64,000 nucleotides of DNA, from positions 8,500,501 through 8,564,500 of the forward strand of contig OZ038528.1 of the NCBI GenBank assembly GCA_964036665.1. The letters are read 5' to 3'. This DNA is from Gordius sp. MW1 (Eukaryota > Nematomorpha > Gordioida > Gordea > Gordiidae). The position numbers and the translations under genes were made by a program. Shown piece by piece: positions 9,421 to 22,715 of the stretch. The notes under the pieces are model-generated. The model saw only the letters and a program-made list of their open reading frames with translations. It was not told the origin of the DNA and searched no databases. How positions within the stretch are numbered: position 1 is the stretch's first letter; each line of letters opens with the position of its first letter.

Positions 9421-12400
9421 TTGTTAAAATGATAGTTCTGGCAGCTCAAAACCTCTTTTCGGAAGTAAATCGAGGATAATAGGATTCTCAAATTGGCTTA
9501 CTTTTATGTATTTTTTCATGCTCTTTCACATAGAATCGAAAAAAATGAATATTTTTACCACAAAATTTTTCACATATTTTTCTTTGAACCGTATTCATCC
9601 GATGAAAGTTGTCGTTTTCAGACGTGGTTTCTATGATCCCAAGTAAAAATTTATCAGAATCTAAAAACTATTACTTTGAAATCATGATCGCATAGAGCCA
9701 TTTTCAAAAATTAAGCACTCACGTTGCGATACAACAAACTAATCGCAACAATAAAACGTTGTCTTTTGTCAAAATGATAGTTCTCGCAGCTAAAAACCTC
9801 ATTTCGGAAGTAAATCGAGGATAATAGGATTCTCAAATTGGCTTACTTTTATATATTTTTTCATGCTCTTTCACATAGAATCGAAAAAAATAAATATATT
9901 TACCTCAAAATTTTTCACATATTTTTATCCGATGAAAGTTGTCGTTTTCAGACGTGGTTTCGATGATAAAAAGTAAAATATATCAGAATCAGAAAACTAT
10001 TACTTTAAAATCATGATCGCATAGTGCATTTTTGAAAAATTAAGCACTCACGTTGCGATACAACAAACTAATCGCAACAATAAAACGTTGTCTTTTGTCA
10101 AAATGATAATTCTCGCAGCTTAAAACCTTTTTTCGGAAGTAAATCGAGGATAATAAAATTCTCAAATTGGCTTACTTTTATGTATTTTTTCATGCTCTTT
10201 CACATAGAATCGAAAAAAATGATTATTTTTACCACAAAATTTTTCACATATTTTTCTTTGAACCGTATTCATCCGATGAAAGATGTCGTTTTCAGACGTG
10301 GTTTCTATGATCCCAAGTAAAAATTTATCAGAATCTAAAAACTATTACTTTGAAATCATGTTCGCATAGAGCCATTTTCAAAAATTAAGCACTCACGTTG
10401 CGATACAACAAACTAATCGCAACAATAAAACGTTGTCTTTTGTCAAAATGATAGTTCTGGCAGCTCAAAACCTCTTTTCGGAAGTAAATCGAGGATAATA
10501 GGATTCTCAAATTGGCTTAATTTTATATATTTTTTCATGCTCTTTCACATAGAATCGAAAAAAATGAATATTTTTACCACAAAATTTTTCACATATTTTT
10601 CTTTGAACCGTATTCATCCGATGAAAGTTGTCGTTTTCAGACGTGGTTTCTATGACCCAAGTAAAAATTTATCAGAATCTAAAAACTATTACTTTGAAAT
10701 CATGATCGCATAGAGCCATTTTCAAAAATTAAGCACTCACGTTGCGATACAACAAACTAATCGCAACAATAAAACGTTGTCTTTTGTCAAAATGATAGTT
10801 CTCGCAGCTAAAAACCTCTTTTCGGAAGTAAATCGAGGATAATAGGATTCTCAAATTGGCTTACTTTTATATATTTTTTCATGCTCTTTCACATAGAATC
10901 GAAAAAAAAAAATATTTTTACCTCAAAATTTTTCACATATTTTTCTTTCAACCGTATGCATCCGATGAAAGTTGTCGTTTTCAGACGTGGTTTCTATGAT
11001 CCCAAGTAAAAATTTATCAGAATCTAAAAACTATTACTTTGAAATCATGATCGCATTGAGCCATTTTCAAAAATTAAGCACTCACGTTGCGATACAACAA
11101 ACTAATCGCAACAATAAAACGTTGTCTTTTGTCAAAATGATAATTCTCGCAGCTTAAAACCTTTATTCGGAAGTCAATCGAGGATAATAGGATTCTCAAA
11201 TTGGCTTACTTTTATGTATTTTTTCATGCTCTTTCACATAGAATCGAAAAAAATAAATATTTGTACCACAAAATTTTTCACATATTTTTCTTTGAACCGT
11301 ATTCATCCGATGAAAGTTGTCGTTTTCAGACGTGGTTTCTATGATCCCAAGTAAAAATTTATCAGAATCTAAAAACTATTACTTTGAAATCATGATCGCA
11401 TAGAGCCATTTTCAAAAATTAAGCACTCACGTTGCGATACAACAAACTAATCGCAACAATAAAACGTTGTCTTTTGTCAAAATGATAGTTCTGGCAGCTC
11501 AAAACCTCTTTTCGGAAGTAAATCGAGGATAACAGGATTCTCAAATTGGCTTACTTTTATATATTTTTTCATGCTCTTTCACATAGAATCGAAAAAAATA
11601 AATATTTTTACCTCAAAATTTTTCACATATTTTTCTTTCAACCGTATGCATCCGATGAAAGTTGTCGTTTTCAGACGTGGTTTCGATGATAAAAAGTAAA
11701 AATATATCAGAATCAGAAAACTATTACTTTAAAATCATGATCGCATAGTGCATTTATGAAAAATTAAGCACTCACGTTGCGATACAACAAACTAATCGCA
11801 ACAATAAAACGTTGTCTTTTGTCAAAATGATAATTCTCGCAGCTTAAAACCTTTATTCGGAAGTCAATCGAGGATAATAGGATTCTCAAATTGGCTTACT
11901 TTTATGCATTTTTTCATGCTCTTTCACATAGAATCGAAAAAAATAAATATTTTTACCACAAAATTTTTCACATATTTTTCTTTGAACCGTATTCATCCGA
12001 TGAAAGTTGTCGTTTTCAGACGTGGTTTCTATGATCCCAAGTAAAAATTTATCAGAATCTAAAAACTATTACTTTGAAATCATGATCGCATTGAGCCATT
12101 TTCAAAAATTAAGCACTCACGTAGCGATACAACAAACTAATCGCAACAATAAAACGTTGTCTTTTGTCAAAATGATAGTTCTGGCAGCTCAAAACCTCTT
12201 TTCGGAAGTAAATCGAGGATAATAGGATTCTCAAATTGGCTTACTTTTATATATTTTTTCATGCTCTTTCACATAGAATTGAAAAAAAATAAATATTTTT
12301 ACCACAAAATTTTTCACATATTTTTCTTTGAACCGTATTCATCCGATTAAAGTTGTCGTTTTCAGACGTGGTTTCTATGATCCCAAGTAAATATTTATCA

Positions 12401-15400
12401 GAATCTAAAAACTATTACTTTGAAATCATGATCGCATAGAGCCATTTTCAAAAATTAAGCACTCACGTTGCGATACAACAAACTAATCGCAACAATAAAA
12501 CGTTGTCTTTTGTCAAAATGATAGTTCTGGCAGCTCAAAACCTCTTTTCGGAAGTAAATCGAGGATAATAGGATTCTCAAATTGGCTTACTTTTATATAT
12601 TTTTTCATGCTCTTTCACATAGAATCAAAAAAAAATAAATATTTTTACCTCAAAATTTTTCACATATTTTTCTTTCAACCGTATGCATCCGATGAAAGTT
12701 GTCGTTTTCAGACGTGGTTTCGATGATAAAAAGTAAAAATATATCAGAATCAGAAAACTATTACTTTAAAATCATGATCGCATAGTGCATTTTTGAAAAA
12801 TTAAGCACTCACGTTGCGATACAACAAACTAATCGCAACAATAAAACGTTGTCTTTTGTCAAAATGATAATTCTCGCAGCTTAAAACCTTTATTCGGAAG
12901 TCAATCGAGGATAATAGGATTCTCAAATTGTTTTACTTTTATGTATTTTTTCATGCTCTTTCACATAGAATTGAAAAAAATAAATATTTTTACCACAAAA
13001 TTTTTCACATATTTTTCTTTGAACCGTATTCATCCGATTAAAGTTGTCGTTTTCAGACGTGGTTTCTATGATCCCAAGTAAAAGTTTATCAGAATCTAAA
13101 AACTATTACTTTGAAATCATGATCGCATTGAGCCATTTTCAAAAATTAAGCACTCACGTTGCGATACAACAAACTAATCGCAACAATAAAACGTTGTCTT
13201 TTGTCAAAATGATAGTTCTGGCAGCTCAAAACCTCTTTTCGGAAGTAAATCGAGAATAATAGGATTCTCAAATTGGCTTACTTTTATATATTTTTTCATG
13301 CTCTTTCCCATAGAATTGAAAAAAAATAAATATTTTTACCACAAAATTTTTCACATATTTTTCTTTGAACCGTATTCATCCGATTAAAGTTGTCGTTTTC
13401 AGACGTGGTTTCTATGATCCCAAGTAAATATTTATCAGAATCTAAAAACTATTACTTTGAAATCATGATCGCATAGAGCCATTTTCAAAAATTAAGCACT
13501 CACGTTGCGATACAACAAACTAATCGCAACAATAAAACGTTTTCTTTTGTCAAAATGATAGTTCTGGCAGCTCAAAACCTCTTTTCGGAAGTAAATCGAG
13601 GATAATAGGATTCTCAAATTGGCTTACTTTTATATATTTTTTCATGCTCTTTCACATAGAATCGAAAAAAATAAATATTTTTACCTCAAAATTTTTCACA
13701 TATTTTTCTTTCAACCGTATGCATCCGATGAAAGTTGTCGTTTTCAGACGTGGTTTCGATGATAAAAAGTAAAAATATATCAGAATCAGAAAACTATTAC
13801 TTTAAAATCATGATCGCATAGTGCATTTTTGAAAAATTAAGCACTCACGTTGCGATACAACAAACTAATCGCAACAATAAAATGTTGTCTTTTGTCAAAA
13901 TGATAATTCTCGCAGCTTAAAACCTTTATTCGGAAGTCAATCGAGGATAATAGGATTCTCAAATTGGCTTACTTTTATGTATTTTTTCATGCTCTTTCAC
14001 ATAGAATCAAAAAAAATGAATATTTTTACCACAAAATTTTTCACATATTTTCCTTTGAACCGTATTCATCCGATGAAAGTTGTCGTTTTCAGACGTGGTT
14101 TCTATGATCCCAAGTAAAAATTTATCAGAATCTAAAAACTATTACTTTGAAATCATGATCGCATAGAGCCATTTTCAAAAATTAAGCACTCACGTTGCGA
14201 TACAACAAACTAATCGCAACAATAAAACGTTGTCTTTTGTCAAAATGATAGTTCTGGCAGCTCAAAACCTCTTTTCGGAAGTAAATCGAGGATAATAGGA
14301 TTCTCAAATTGGCTTACTTTTATATATTTTTTCATGCTCTTTCACATAGAATCGAAAAAAATAAATATTTTTACCACAAAATTTTCACATATTTTTCTTG
14401 GAACCGTATTCATCCGATGAAAGTTGTCGTTTTCAGACGTGGTTTCTATGATCCCAAGTAAAAATTTATCAGAATCTAAAAACTATTACTTTGAAATCAT
14501 GATCGCATAGAGCCATTTTCAAAAATTAAGCACTCACGTTGCGATACAACAAACTAATCGCAACAATAAAACGTTGTCTTTTGTCAAAATGATAGTTCTG
14601 GCAGCTCAAAACCTCTTTTCGGAAGTAAATCGAGGATAATAGGATTCTCAAATTGGCTTACTTTTATATATTTTTTTATGCTCTTTCACATAGAATCGAA
14701 AATATGAATATTTTTACCACAAAATTTTTCACATATTTTTCTTTGAACCGTATTCATCCGATGAAAGTTGTCGTTTTCAAACGTGGTTTCTATGATCCCA
14801 AGTAAAAATTTATCAGAATCTAAAAACTATTACTTTGAAATCATGATCGCATAGAGCCATTTTCAAAAATTAAGCACTCACGTTGCGATACAACAAACTA
14901 ATCGCAACAATAAAACGTTGTCTTTTGTCAAAAAGATAGTTCTCGCAGCTAAAAACCTCTTTTCGGAAGTAAATCGAGGATAATAGGATTCTCAAATTGG
15001 CTTACTTTTATATATTTTTTCATGCTCTTTCACATAGAATCGAAAAAAATAAATATTTTTACCTCAAAAATTTTCACATATTTTTCTTTCAACTATATGC
15101 ATCCGATGAAAGATGTCGTTTTCAGACGTGGTTTCGATGATAAAAAGTAAAAATATATCAGAATCAGAAAACTATTACTTTAAAATCATGATCGCATAGT
15201 GCATTTTTGAAAAATTAAGCACTCACGTTGCGATACAACAAACTAATCGCAACAATAAAACGTTGTCTTTTGTCAAAATGATAGTTCTGGCAGCTCAAAA
15301 CCTCTTTTCGGAAGTAAATCGAGGATAATAGGATTCTCAAATTGGCTTACTTTTATATATTTTTTCATGCTCTTTCACATAGAATCGAAAAAAATGAATA

Positions 15401-15816
15401 TTTTTACCACAAAATTTTTCACATATTTTTCTTTGAACCGTATTCATCCGATGAAAGTTGTCGTTTTCAGACGTGGTTTCTATGACCCCAAGTAAAAATT
15501 TATCAGAATCTAAAAACTATTACTTTGAAATCATGATCGCATAGAGCTATTTTCAAAAATTAAGCACTCACTTTGCGATACAACAAACTAATCGCAACAA
15601 TAAAACGTTGTCTTTTGTCAAAATGATAGTTCTCGCAGCTAAAAACCTCTTTTCGGAAGTAAATCGAGGATAATAGGATTCTCAAATTGGCTTACTTTTA
15701 TATATTTTTTTATGCTCTTTCACATAGAATCGAAAAAAATAAATATTTTTACCTCAAAATTTTTCACATATTTTTCTTTCAACCGTATGCATCCGATGAA
15801 AGTTGTCGTTTTCAGA

Positions 15817-16161
15817 CGTGGTTTCGATGATAAAAAGTAAAAATATATCAGAATCAGAAAACTATTACTTTAAAATCATGATCGCATAGTGCATTTTTGA
15901 AAAATTAAGCACTCACGTTGCGATACAACAAACTAATCGCAACAATAAAACGTTGTCTTTTGTCAAAATGATAATTCTCGCAGCTTAAAACCTTTATTCG
16001 GAAGTCAATCGAGGATAATAGGATTCTCAAATTGGCTTACTTTTATGTATTTTTTCATGCTCTTTCACATAGAATCGAAAAAAATAAATATTTTTACCAC
16101 AAAATTTTTCACATATTTTTCTTTGAACCGTATTCATCCGATGAAAGTTGTCGTTTTTAGA
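15817..16161 (+). repeat. Representative class B monomer
   Basis: The head reads TTTCGATGATAAAAAG, then ATATATCAGAATCAGAAAAC, then CTTTAAAATC and GCATAGTGCATTTTTG. The matching B tail has GATAATTCTCGCAGCTTAAA, CTTTATTCGGAAGTCAATCG, TTTTATGTATTTT and a CCAC / TTTGAACCGTATTC end. About 58 copies carry a B head, for example at 11676, 12713, 13749, 16507, 18232, 19266, 40990, 47196, 60272 and 63376. They are commonly 690 or 1035 bp apart. They are missing from 23406-27199, 28580-32373 and 33-36 kb apart from the copy at 33754. The linked differences show that B is an old diverged lineage within the array rather than scattered mutation. Confidence 0.88.
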
Positions 16162-18459
16162 CGTGGTTTCTATGATCCCAAGTAAAAATTTATCAGAATC
16201 TAAAAACTATTACTTTGAAATCATGATCGCATAGAGCCATTTTCAAAAATTAAGCACTCACGTTGCGATACAACAAACTAATCGCAACAATAAAACGTTG
16301 TCTTTTGTCAAAATGATAGTTCTGGCAGCTCAAAACCTCTTTTCGGAAGTAAATCGAGGATAATAGGATTCTCAAATTGGCTTACTTTTATATATTTTTT
16401 CATGCTCTTTCACATAGAATCGAAAAAAATAAATATTTTTACCTCAAAATTTTTCACATATTTTTCTTTCAACCGTATGCATCCAATGAAAGTTGTCGTT
16501 TTCAGACGTGGTTTCGATGATAAAAAGTAAAAATATATCAGAATCAGAAAACTATTACTTTAAAATCATGATCGCATAGTGCATTTTTAAAAAATTAAGC
16601 ACTCACGTTGCGATACAACAAACTAATCGCAACAATAAAACGTTGTCTTTTGTCAAAATGATAATTCTCGCAGCTTAAAACCTTTATTCGGAAGTCAATC
16701 GAGGATAATAGGATTCTCAAATTGGCTAATTTTTATGTATTTTTTCATGTTCTTTCACATAGAATCGAAAAAAATGAATATTTTTACCACAAAATTTTTC
16801 ACATATTTTTCTTTGAACCGTATTCATCCGATGAAAGTTGTCGTTTTCAGACGTGGTTTCTATGATCCCAAGTAAAAATTTATCAGAATCTAAAAACTAT
16901 TACTTTGAAATCATGATCGCATAGAGCCATTTTCAAAAATTAAGCACTCACGTTGCGATACAACAAACTAATCGCAACAATAAAACGTTGTCTTTTGTCA
17001 AAATGATAGTTCTGGCAGCTCAAAACCTCTTTTCGGAAGTAAATCGAGGATAATAGGATTCTCAAATTGGCTTACTTTTATATATTTTTTTATGCTCTTT
17101 CACATAGAATCGAAAAAAATGAATATTTTTACCACAAAATTTTTCACATATTTTTCTTTGAACCGTATTCATCCGATGAAAGTTGTCGTTTTCAGACGTG
17201 GTTTCTATGATCCCAAGTAAAAATTTATCAGAATCTAAAAACTATTACTTTGAAATCATGATCGCATAGAGCCATTTTCAAAAATTAAGCACTCACGTTG
17301 CGATACAACAAACTAATCGCAACAATAAAACGTTGTCTTTTGTCAAAATGATAGTTCTCGCAGCTAAAAACCTCTTTTCGGAAGTAAATCGAGGATAATA
17401 GGATTCTCAAATTGGCTTACTTTTATATATTTTTTCATGCTCTTTCACATAGAATCGAAAAAAATAAATATCTTTACCTCAAAATTTTTCACATATTTTT
17501 CTTTCAACCGTATGCATCCGATGAAAGTTGTCGTTTTCAGACGTGGTTTCGATGATAAAAAGTAAAAATATATCAGAATCAGAAAACTATTACTTTAAAA
17601 TCATGATCGCATAGTGCATTTTTGAAAAATTAAGCACTCACGTTGCGATACAACAAACTAATCGCAACAATAAAACGTTGTCTTTTGTCAAAATGATAGT
17701 TCTGGCAGCTCAAAACCTCTTTTCGGAAGTAAATCGAGGATAATAGGATTCTCAAATTGGCTTACTTTTATGTATTTTTTCATGCTCTTTCACATAGAAT
17801 CGAAAAAAATAAATATTTTTACCACAAAATTTTTCACATATTTTTCTTTGAACCGTATTCATCCGATGAAAGTTGTCGTTTTCAGACGTGGTTTCTATGA
17901 TCCCAAGTAAAAATTTATCAGAATCTAAAAACTATTACTTTGAAATCATGATCGCATAGAGCCATTTTCAAAAATTAAGCACTCACGTTGCGATACAACA
18001 AACTAATCGCAACAATAAAACGTTGTCTTTTGTCAAAATGATAGTTCTGGCAGCTCAAAACCTCTTTTCGGAAGTAAATCGAGGATAATAGGATTCTCAA
18101 ATTGGCTTACTTTTATATATTTTTTCATGCTCTTTCACATAGCATCGAAAAAAATAAATATTTTTACCTCAAAATTTTTCACATATTTTTCTTTCAACCG
18201 TATGCATCCGATGAAATTTGTCGTTTTCAGACGTGGTTTCGATGATAAAAAGTAAAAATATATCAGAATCAGAAAACTATTACTTTAAAATCATGATCGC
18301 ATAGTGCATTTTTGAAAAATTAAGCACTCACGTTGCGATACAACAAACTAATCGCAACAATAAAACGTTGTCTTTTGTCAAAATGATAATTCTCGCAGCT
18401 TAAAACCTTTATTCGGAAGTCAATCGAGGATAATAGGATTCTCAAATTGGCTTACTTTT

Positions 18460-18777
18460 ATGTATTTTTTCATGCTCTTTCACATAGAATCGAAAAAAAT
18501 AAATATTTTTACCACAAAATTTTTCACATATTTTTCTTTGAACCGTATTCATCCGATGAAAGTTGTCGTTTCAGACGTGGTTTCTATGATCCCAAGTAAA
18601 AAATTATCAGAATCTAAAAACTATTACTTTGAAATCATGATCGGATTGAGCCATTTTCAAAAATTAAGCACTCACGTTGCGATACAACAAACTAATCGCA
18701 ACAATAAAACGTTGTCTTTTGTCAAAATGATAGTTCTGGGAGCTCAAAACCTCTTTTCGGAAGTAAATCGAGGATAA
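18460..18777 (+). other. 105-codon open frame extended by a 1-bp deletion; probably not a gene
   Basis: A single T is missing at about 18571 (GTCGTTTCAGACG in place of GTCGTTTTCAGACG). This joins an upstream tail frame beginning at ATG 18460 to the common 71-codon frame. It also carries GATCGGATTGAGCC and the GGGAGCTC variant. Nothing but satellite sequence surrounds it and no domain is recognisable. Confidence 0.7.
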
Positions 18778-20645
18778 TAGGATTCTCAAATTGGCTTACT
18801 TTTATATATTTTTTCATACTCTTTCACATAGAATCGAAAAAAATGAATATTTTTACCACAAAATTTTTCACATATTTTTCTTTGAACCGTATTCATCCGA
18901 TGAAAGTTGTCGTTTTCAGACGTGGTTTCTATGATCCCAAGTAAAAATTTATCAGAATCTAAAAACTATTACTTTGAAATCATGATCGCATAGAGCCATT
19001 TTCAAAAATTAAGCACTCACGTTGCGATACAACAAACTAATCGCAACAATAAAACGTTGTCTTTTGTCAAAATGATAGTTCTCGCAGCTAAAAACCTCTT
19101 TTCGGAAGTAAATCGAGGATAATAGGATTCTCAAATTGGCTTACTTTTATATATTTTTTCATGCTCTTTCACATAGAATCGAAAAAAATAAATATTTTTA
19201 CCTCAAAATTTTTCACATATTTTTCTTTCAAACGTATGCATCCGATGAAAGTTGTCGTTTTCATACGTGGTTTCGATGATAAAAAGTAAAAATATATCAG
19301 AATCAGAAAACTATTACTTTAAAATCATGATCGCATAGTGCATTTTTGAAAAATTAAGCACTCACGTTGCGATACAACAAACTAATCGCAACAATAAAAC
19401 GTTGTCTTTTGTCAAAATGATAATTCTCGCAGCTTAAAACCTTTATTCGGAAGTCAATCGATGATAATAGGATTCTCAAATTGGCTTACTTTTATGTATT
19501 TTTTCATGCTCTTTCACATAGAATCGAAAAAAATAAATATTTTTACCACAAAATTTTTCACATATTTTTCTTTGAACCGTATTCATCCGATGAAAGTTGT
19601 CGTTTTCAGACGTGGTTTCTATGATCCCAAGTAAAAATTTATCAGAATCTAAAAACTATTACTTTGAAATCATGATCGCATTGAGCCATTTTCAAAAATT
19701 AAGCACTCACGTTGCGATACAACAAACTAATCGCAACAATAAAACGTTGTCTTTTGTCAAAATGATAGTTCTGGCAGCTCAAAACCTCTTTTCGGAAGTA
19801 AATCGAGGATAATAGGATTCTCAAATTGGCTTACCTTTATATATTTTTTCATGCTCTTTCACATAGAATCGAAAAAAATGAATATTTTTACCACAAAATT
19901 TTTCACATATTTTTCTTTGAACCGTATTCATCCGATGAAAGTTGTCGTTTTCAGACGTGGTTTCTATGATCCCAAGTAAAAATTTATCAGAATCTAAAAA
20001 CTATTACTTTGAAATCATGATCGCATAGAGCCATTTTCAAAAATTAAGCACTCACGTTGCGATACAACAAACTAATCGCAACAATAAAACGTTGTCTTTT
20101 GTCAAAATGATAGTTCTGGGAGCTCAAAACCTCTTTTCGGAAGTAAATCGAGGATATAAGGATTCTCAAATTGGCTTAATTTTATATATTTTTTCATGCT
20201 CTTTCACATAGAATCGAAAAAAATGAATTTTTTTACCACAAAATTTTTCACATATTTTTCTTTGAACCGTATTCATCCGATGAAAGTTGTCGTTTTCAGA
20301 CGTGGTTTCTATGATCCCAAGTAAAAATTTATCAGAATCTAAAAACTATTACTTTGAAATCATGATCGCATAGAGCCATTTTCAAAAATTAAGCACTCAC
20401 GTTGCGATACAACAAACTAATCGCAACAATAAAACGTTGTCTTTTGTCAAAATGATAGTTCTCGCAGCTAAAAACCTCTTTTCGGAAGTAAATCGAGGAT
20501 AATAGGATTCTCAAATTGGCTTACTTTTATATATTTTTTCATGCTCTTTCACATAGAATCGAAAAAAATAAATATTTTTACCTCAAAATTTTTCACATAT
20601 TTTTCTTTCAACCGTATGCATCCGATGAAAGTTGTCGTTTTCAGA

Positions 20646-22370
20646 CGTGGTTTCGATGATAAAAAGTAAAAATATATCAGAATCAGAAAACTATTACTTT
20701 AAAATCATGATCGCATAGTGCATTTTTGAAAAATTAAGCACTCACGTTGCGATACAACAAACTAATCGCAACAATAAAACGTTGTCTTTTGTCAAAATGT
20801 AAATTCTCGCAGCTTAAAACCTTTATTCGGAAGTCAATCGAGGATAATAGGATTCTCAAATTGGCTTACTTTTATGTATTTTTTCATGCTCTTTCACATA
20901 GAATCGAAAAAAAAAAATATTTTTACCACAAAATTTTTCACATATTTTTCTTTGAACCGTATTCATCCGATGAAAGTTGTCGTTTTCAGACGTGGTTTCT
21001 ATGATCCCAAGTAAAAATTTATCAGAATCTAAAAACTATTACTTTGAAATCATGATCGCATTGAGCCATTTTCAAAAATTAAGCACTCACGTTGCGATAC
21101 AACAAACTAATCGCAACAATAAAACGTTGTTTTTTGTTAAAATGATAGTTCTGGCAGCTCAAAACCTCTTTTCGGAAGTAAATCGAGGATAATAGGATTC
21201 TCAAATTGGCTTACTTTTATATATTTTTTCATGCTCTTTCACATAGAATCGAAAAAAATAAATATATTTACCTCAAAATTTTTCACATATTTTTCTTTCA
21301 ACCGTATGCATCCGATGAAAGTTGTCGTTTTCAGACGTGGTTTCGATGATAAAAAGTAAAAATATATCAGAATCAGAAAACTATTACTTTAAAATCATGA
21401 TCGCATAGTGCATTTTTGAAAAATTAAGCACTCACGTTGCGATACAACAAACTAATCGCAACAATAAAACGTTGTCTTTTGTCAAAATGATAATTCTCGT
21501 AGCTTAAAACCTTTATTCGGAAGTCAATCGAGGATAATAGGATTCTCAAATTGGCTTACTTTTATGTATTTTTTCATGCTCTTTCACATAGAATCGAAAA
21601 AAAAAAATATTTTTACCACAAAATTTTTCACATATTTTTCTTTGAACCGTATTCATCCGATGAAAGTTGTCGTTTTCAGACGTGGTTTCTATGATCCCAA
21701 GTAAAAATTTATCAGAATCTAAAAACTATTACTTTGAAATCATGATCGCATTGAGCCATTTTCAAAAATTAAGCACTCACGTTGCGATACAACAAACTAA
21801 TCGCAACAATAAAACGTTGTTTTTTGTTAAAATGATAGTTCTGGCAGCTCAAAACCTCTTTTCGGAAGTAAATCGAGGATAATAGGATTCTCAAATTGGC
21901 TTACTTTTATATATTTTTTCATGCTCTTTCACATAGAATCGAAAAAAATAAATATATTTACCTCAAAATTTTTCACATATTTTTCTTTCAACCGTATGCA
22001 TCCGATGAAAGTTGTCGTTTTCAGACGTGGTTTCGATGATAAAAAGTAAAAATATATCAGAATCAGAAAACTATTACTTTAAAATCATGATCGCATAGTG
22101 CATTTTTGAAAAATTAAGCACTCACGTTGCGATACAACAAACTAATCGCAACAATAAAACGTTGTCTTTTGTCAAAATGATAATTCTCGTAGCTTAAAAC
22201 CTTTATTCGGAAGTCAATCGAGGATAATAGGATTCTCAAATTGGCTTACTTTTATGTATTTTTTCATGCTCTTTCACATAGAATCGAAAAAAATGAATAT
22301 TTTTACCACAAAATTTTTCACATATTTTTCTTTGAACCGTATTCATCCGATGAAAGATGTCGTTTTCAGA
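20646..22370 (+). repeat. 690-bp B-A dimers in tandem
   Basis: B copies at 20646, 21336 and 22026 alternate with A copies at 20991 and 21681. The A copies share the unusual TTGTTTTTTGTTAAAATG in an otherwise invariant core. The B copies share TTCTCGTAGC (21336, 22026) or a long A run in the tail (20646, 21336). A matching set lies at 44436-45470 with the same TTTTTTGTTAAA marker. Confidence 0.8.
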
Positions 22371-22715
22371 CGTGGTTTCTATTATCCCAAGTAAAAATTT
22401 ATCAGAATCTAAAAACTATTGCTTTGAAATCATGATCGCATAGAGCCATTTTCAAAAATTAAGCACTCACGTTGCGATACAACAAACTAATCGCAACAAT
22501 AAAACGTTGTCTTTTGTCAAAATGATAGTTCTGGCAGCTCAAAACCTCTTTTCGGAAGTAAATCGAGGATAATAGGATTCTCAAATTGGCTTAATTTTAT
22601 ATATTTTTTCATGCTCTTTCACATAGAATCGAAAAGAATGAATATTTTTACCAAAAAATTTTTCACATATTTTTCTTTGAACCGTATTCATCCGATGAAA
22701 GTTGTCGTTTTCAGA

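Larger units (their letters stand above)
7909..10296 (+). repeat. 1194-bp tandem duplication carrying shared deletion junctions
   Basis: Copies 7909-9102 and 9103-10296 carry the same rare rearrangements 1194 bp apart. These are a 170-bp internal deletion (8225 and 9419), a 15-bp deletion in the TTTTT-ATCCGATG tail (near 8732 and 9926), a 1-bp deletion in AGTAAAATATATC, and the substitution AATGATTATTTTT. The deletions came first and the block then duplicated. The interval about 8305-8500 differs in class (B-like head in copy one, A-like in copy two at about 9499-9694), which suggests later conversion or exchange inside one copy. Confidence 0.85.
10297..22370 (+). repeat. A/B alternating satellite segment, first copy of a ~12-kb long-range duplication
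   Basis: About 35 monomers in which B heads occur at 11676, 12713, 13749, 15127, 15817, 16507, 17542, 18232, 19266, 20646, 21336 and 22026. Private markers match 34.1-45.8 kb in the same order. They include GATAACAGG (11530 / 35677), AAGTTTATCAG (13080 / 36875), TTCTTGGAACCG (14394 / 38189), TTCAACTATATG (15089 / 38882), CATCCAATG (16491 / 40974) and TTCTGGGAGCTC (18734 / 43215). The offset is about 23.8-24.5 kb and changes by whole monomers where copies were gained or lost. Confidence 0.8.
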
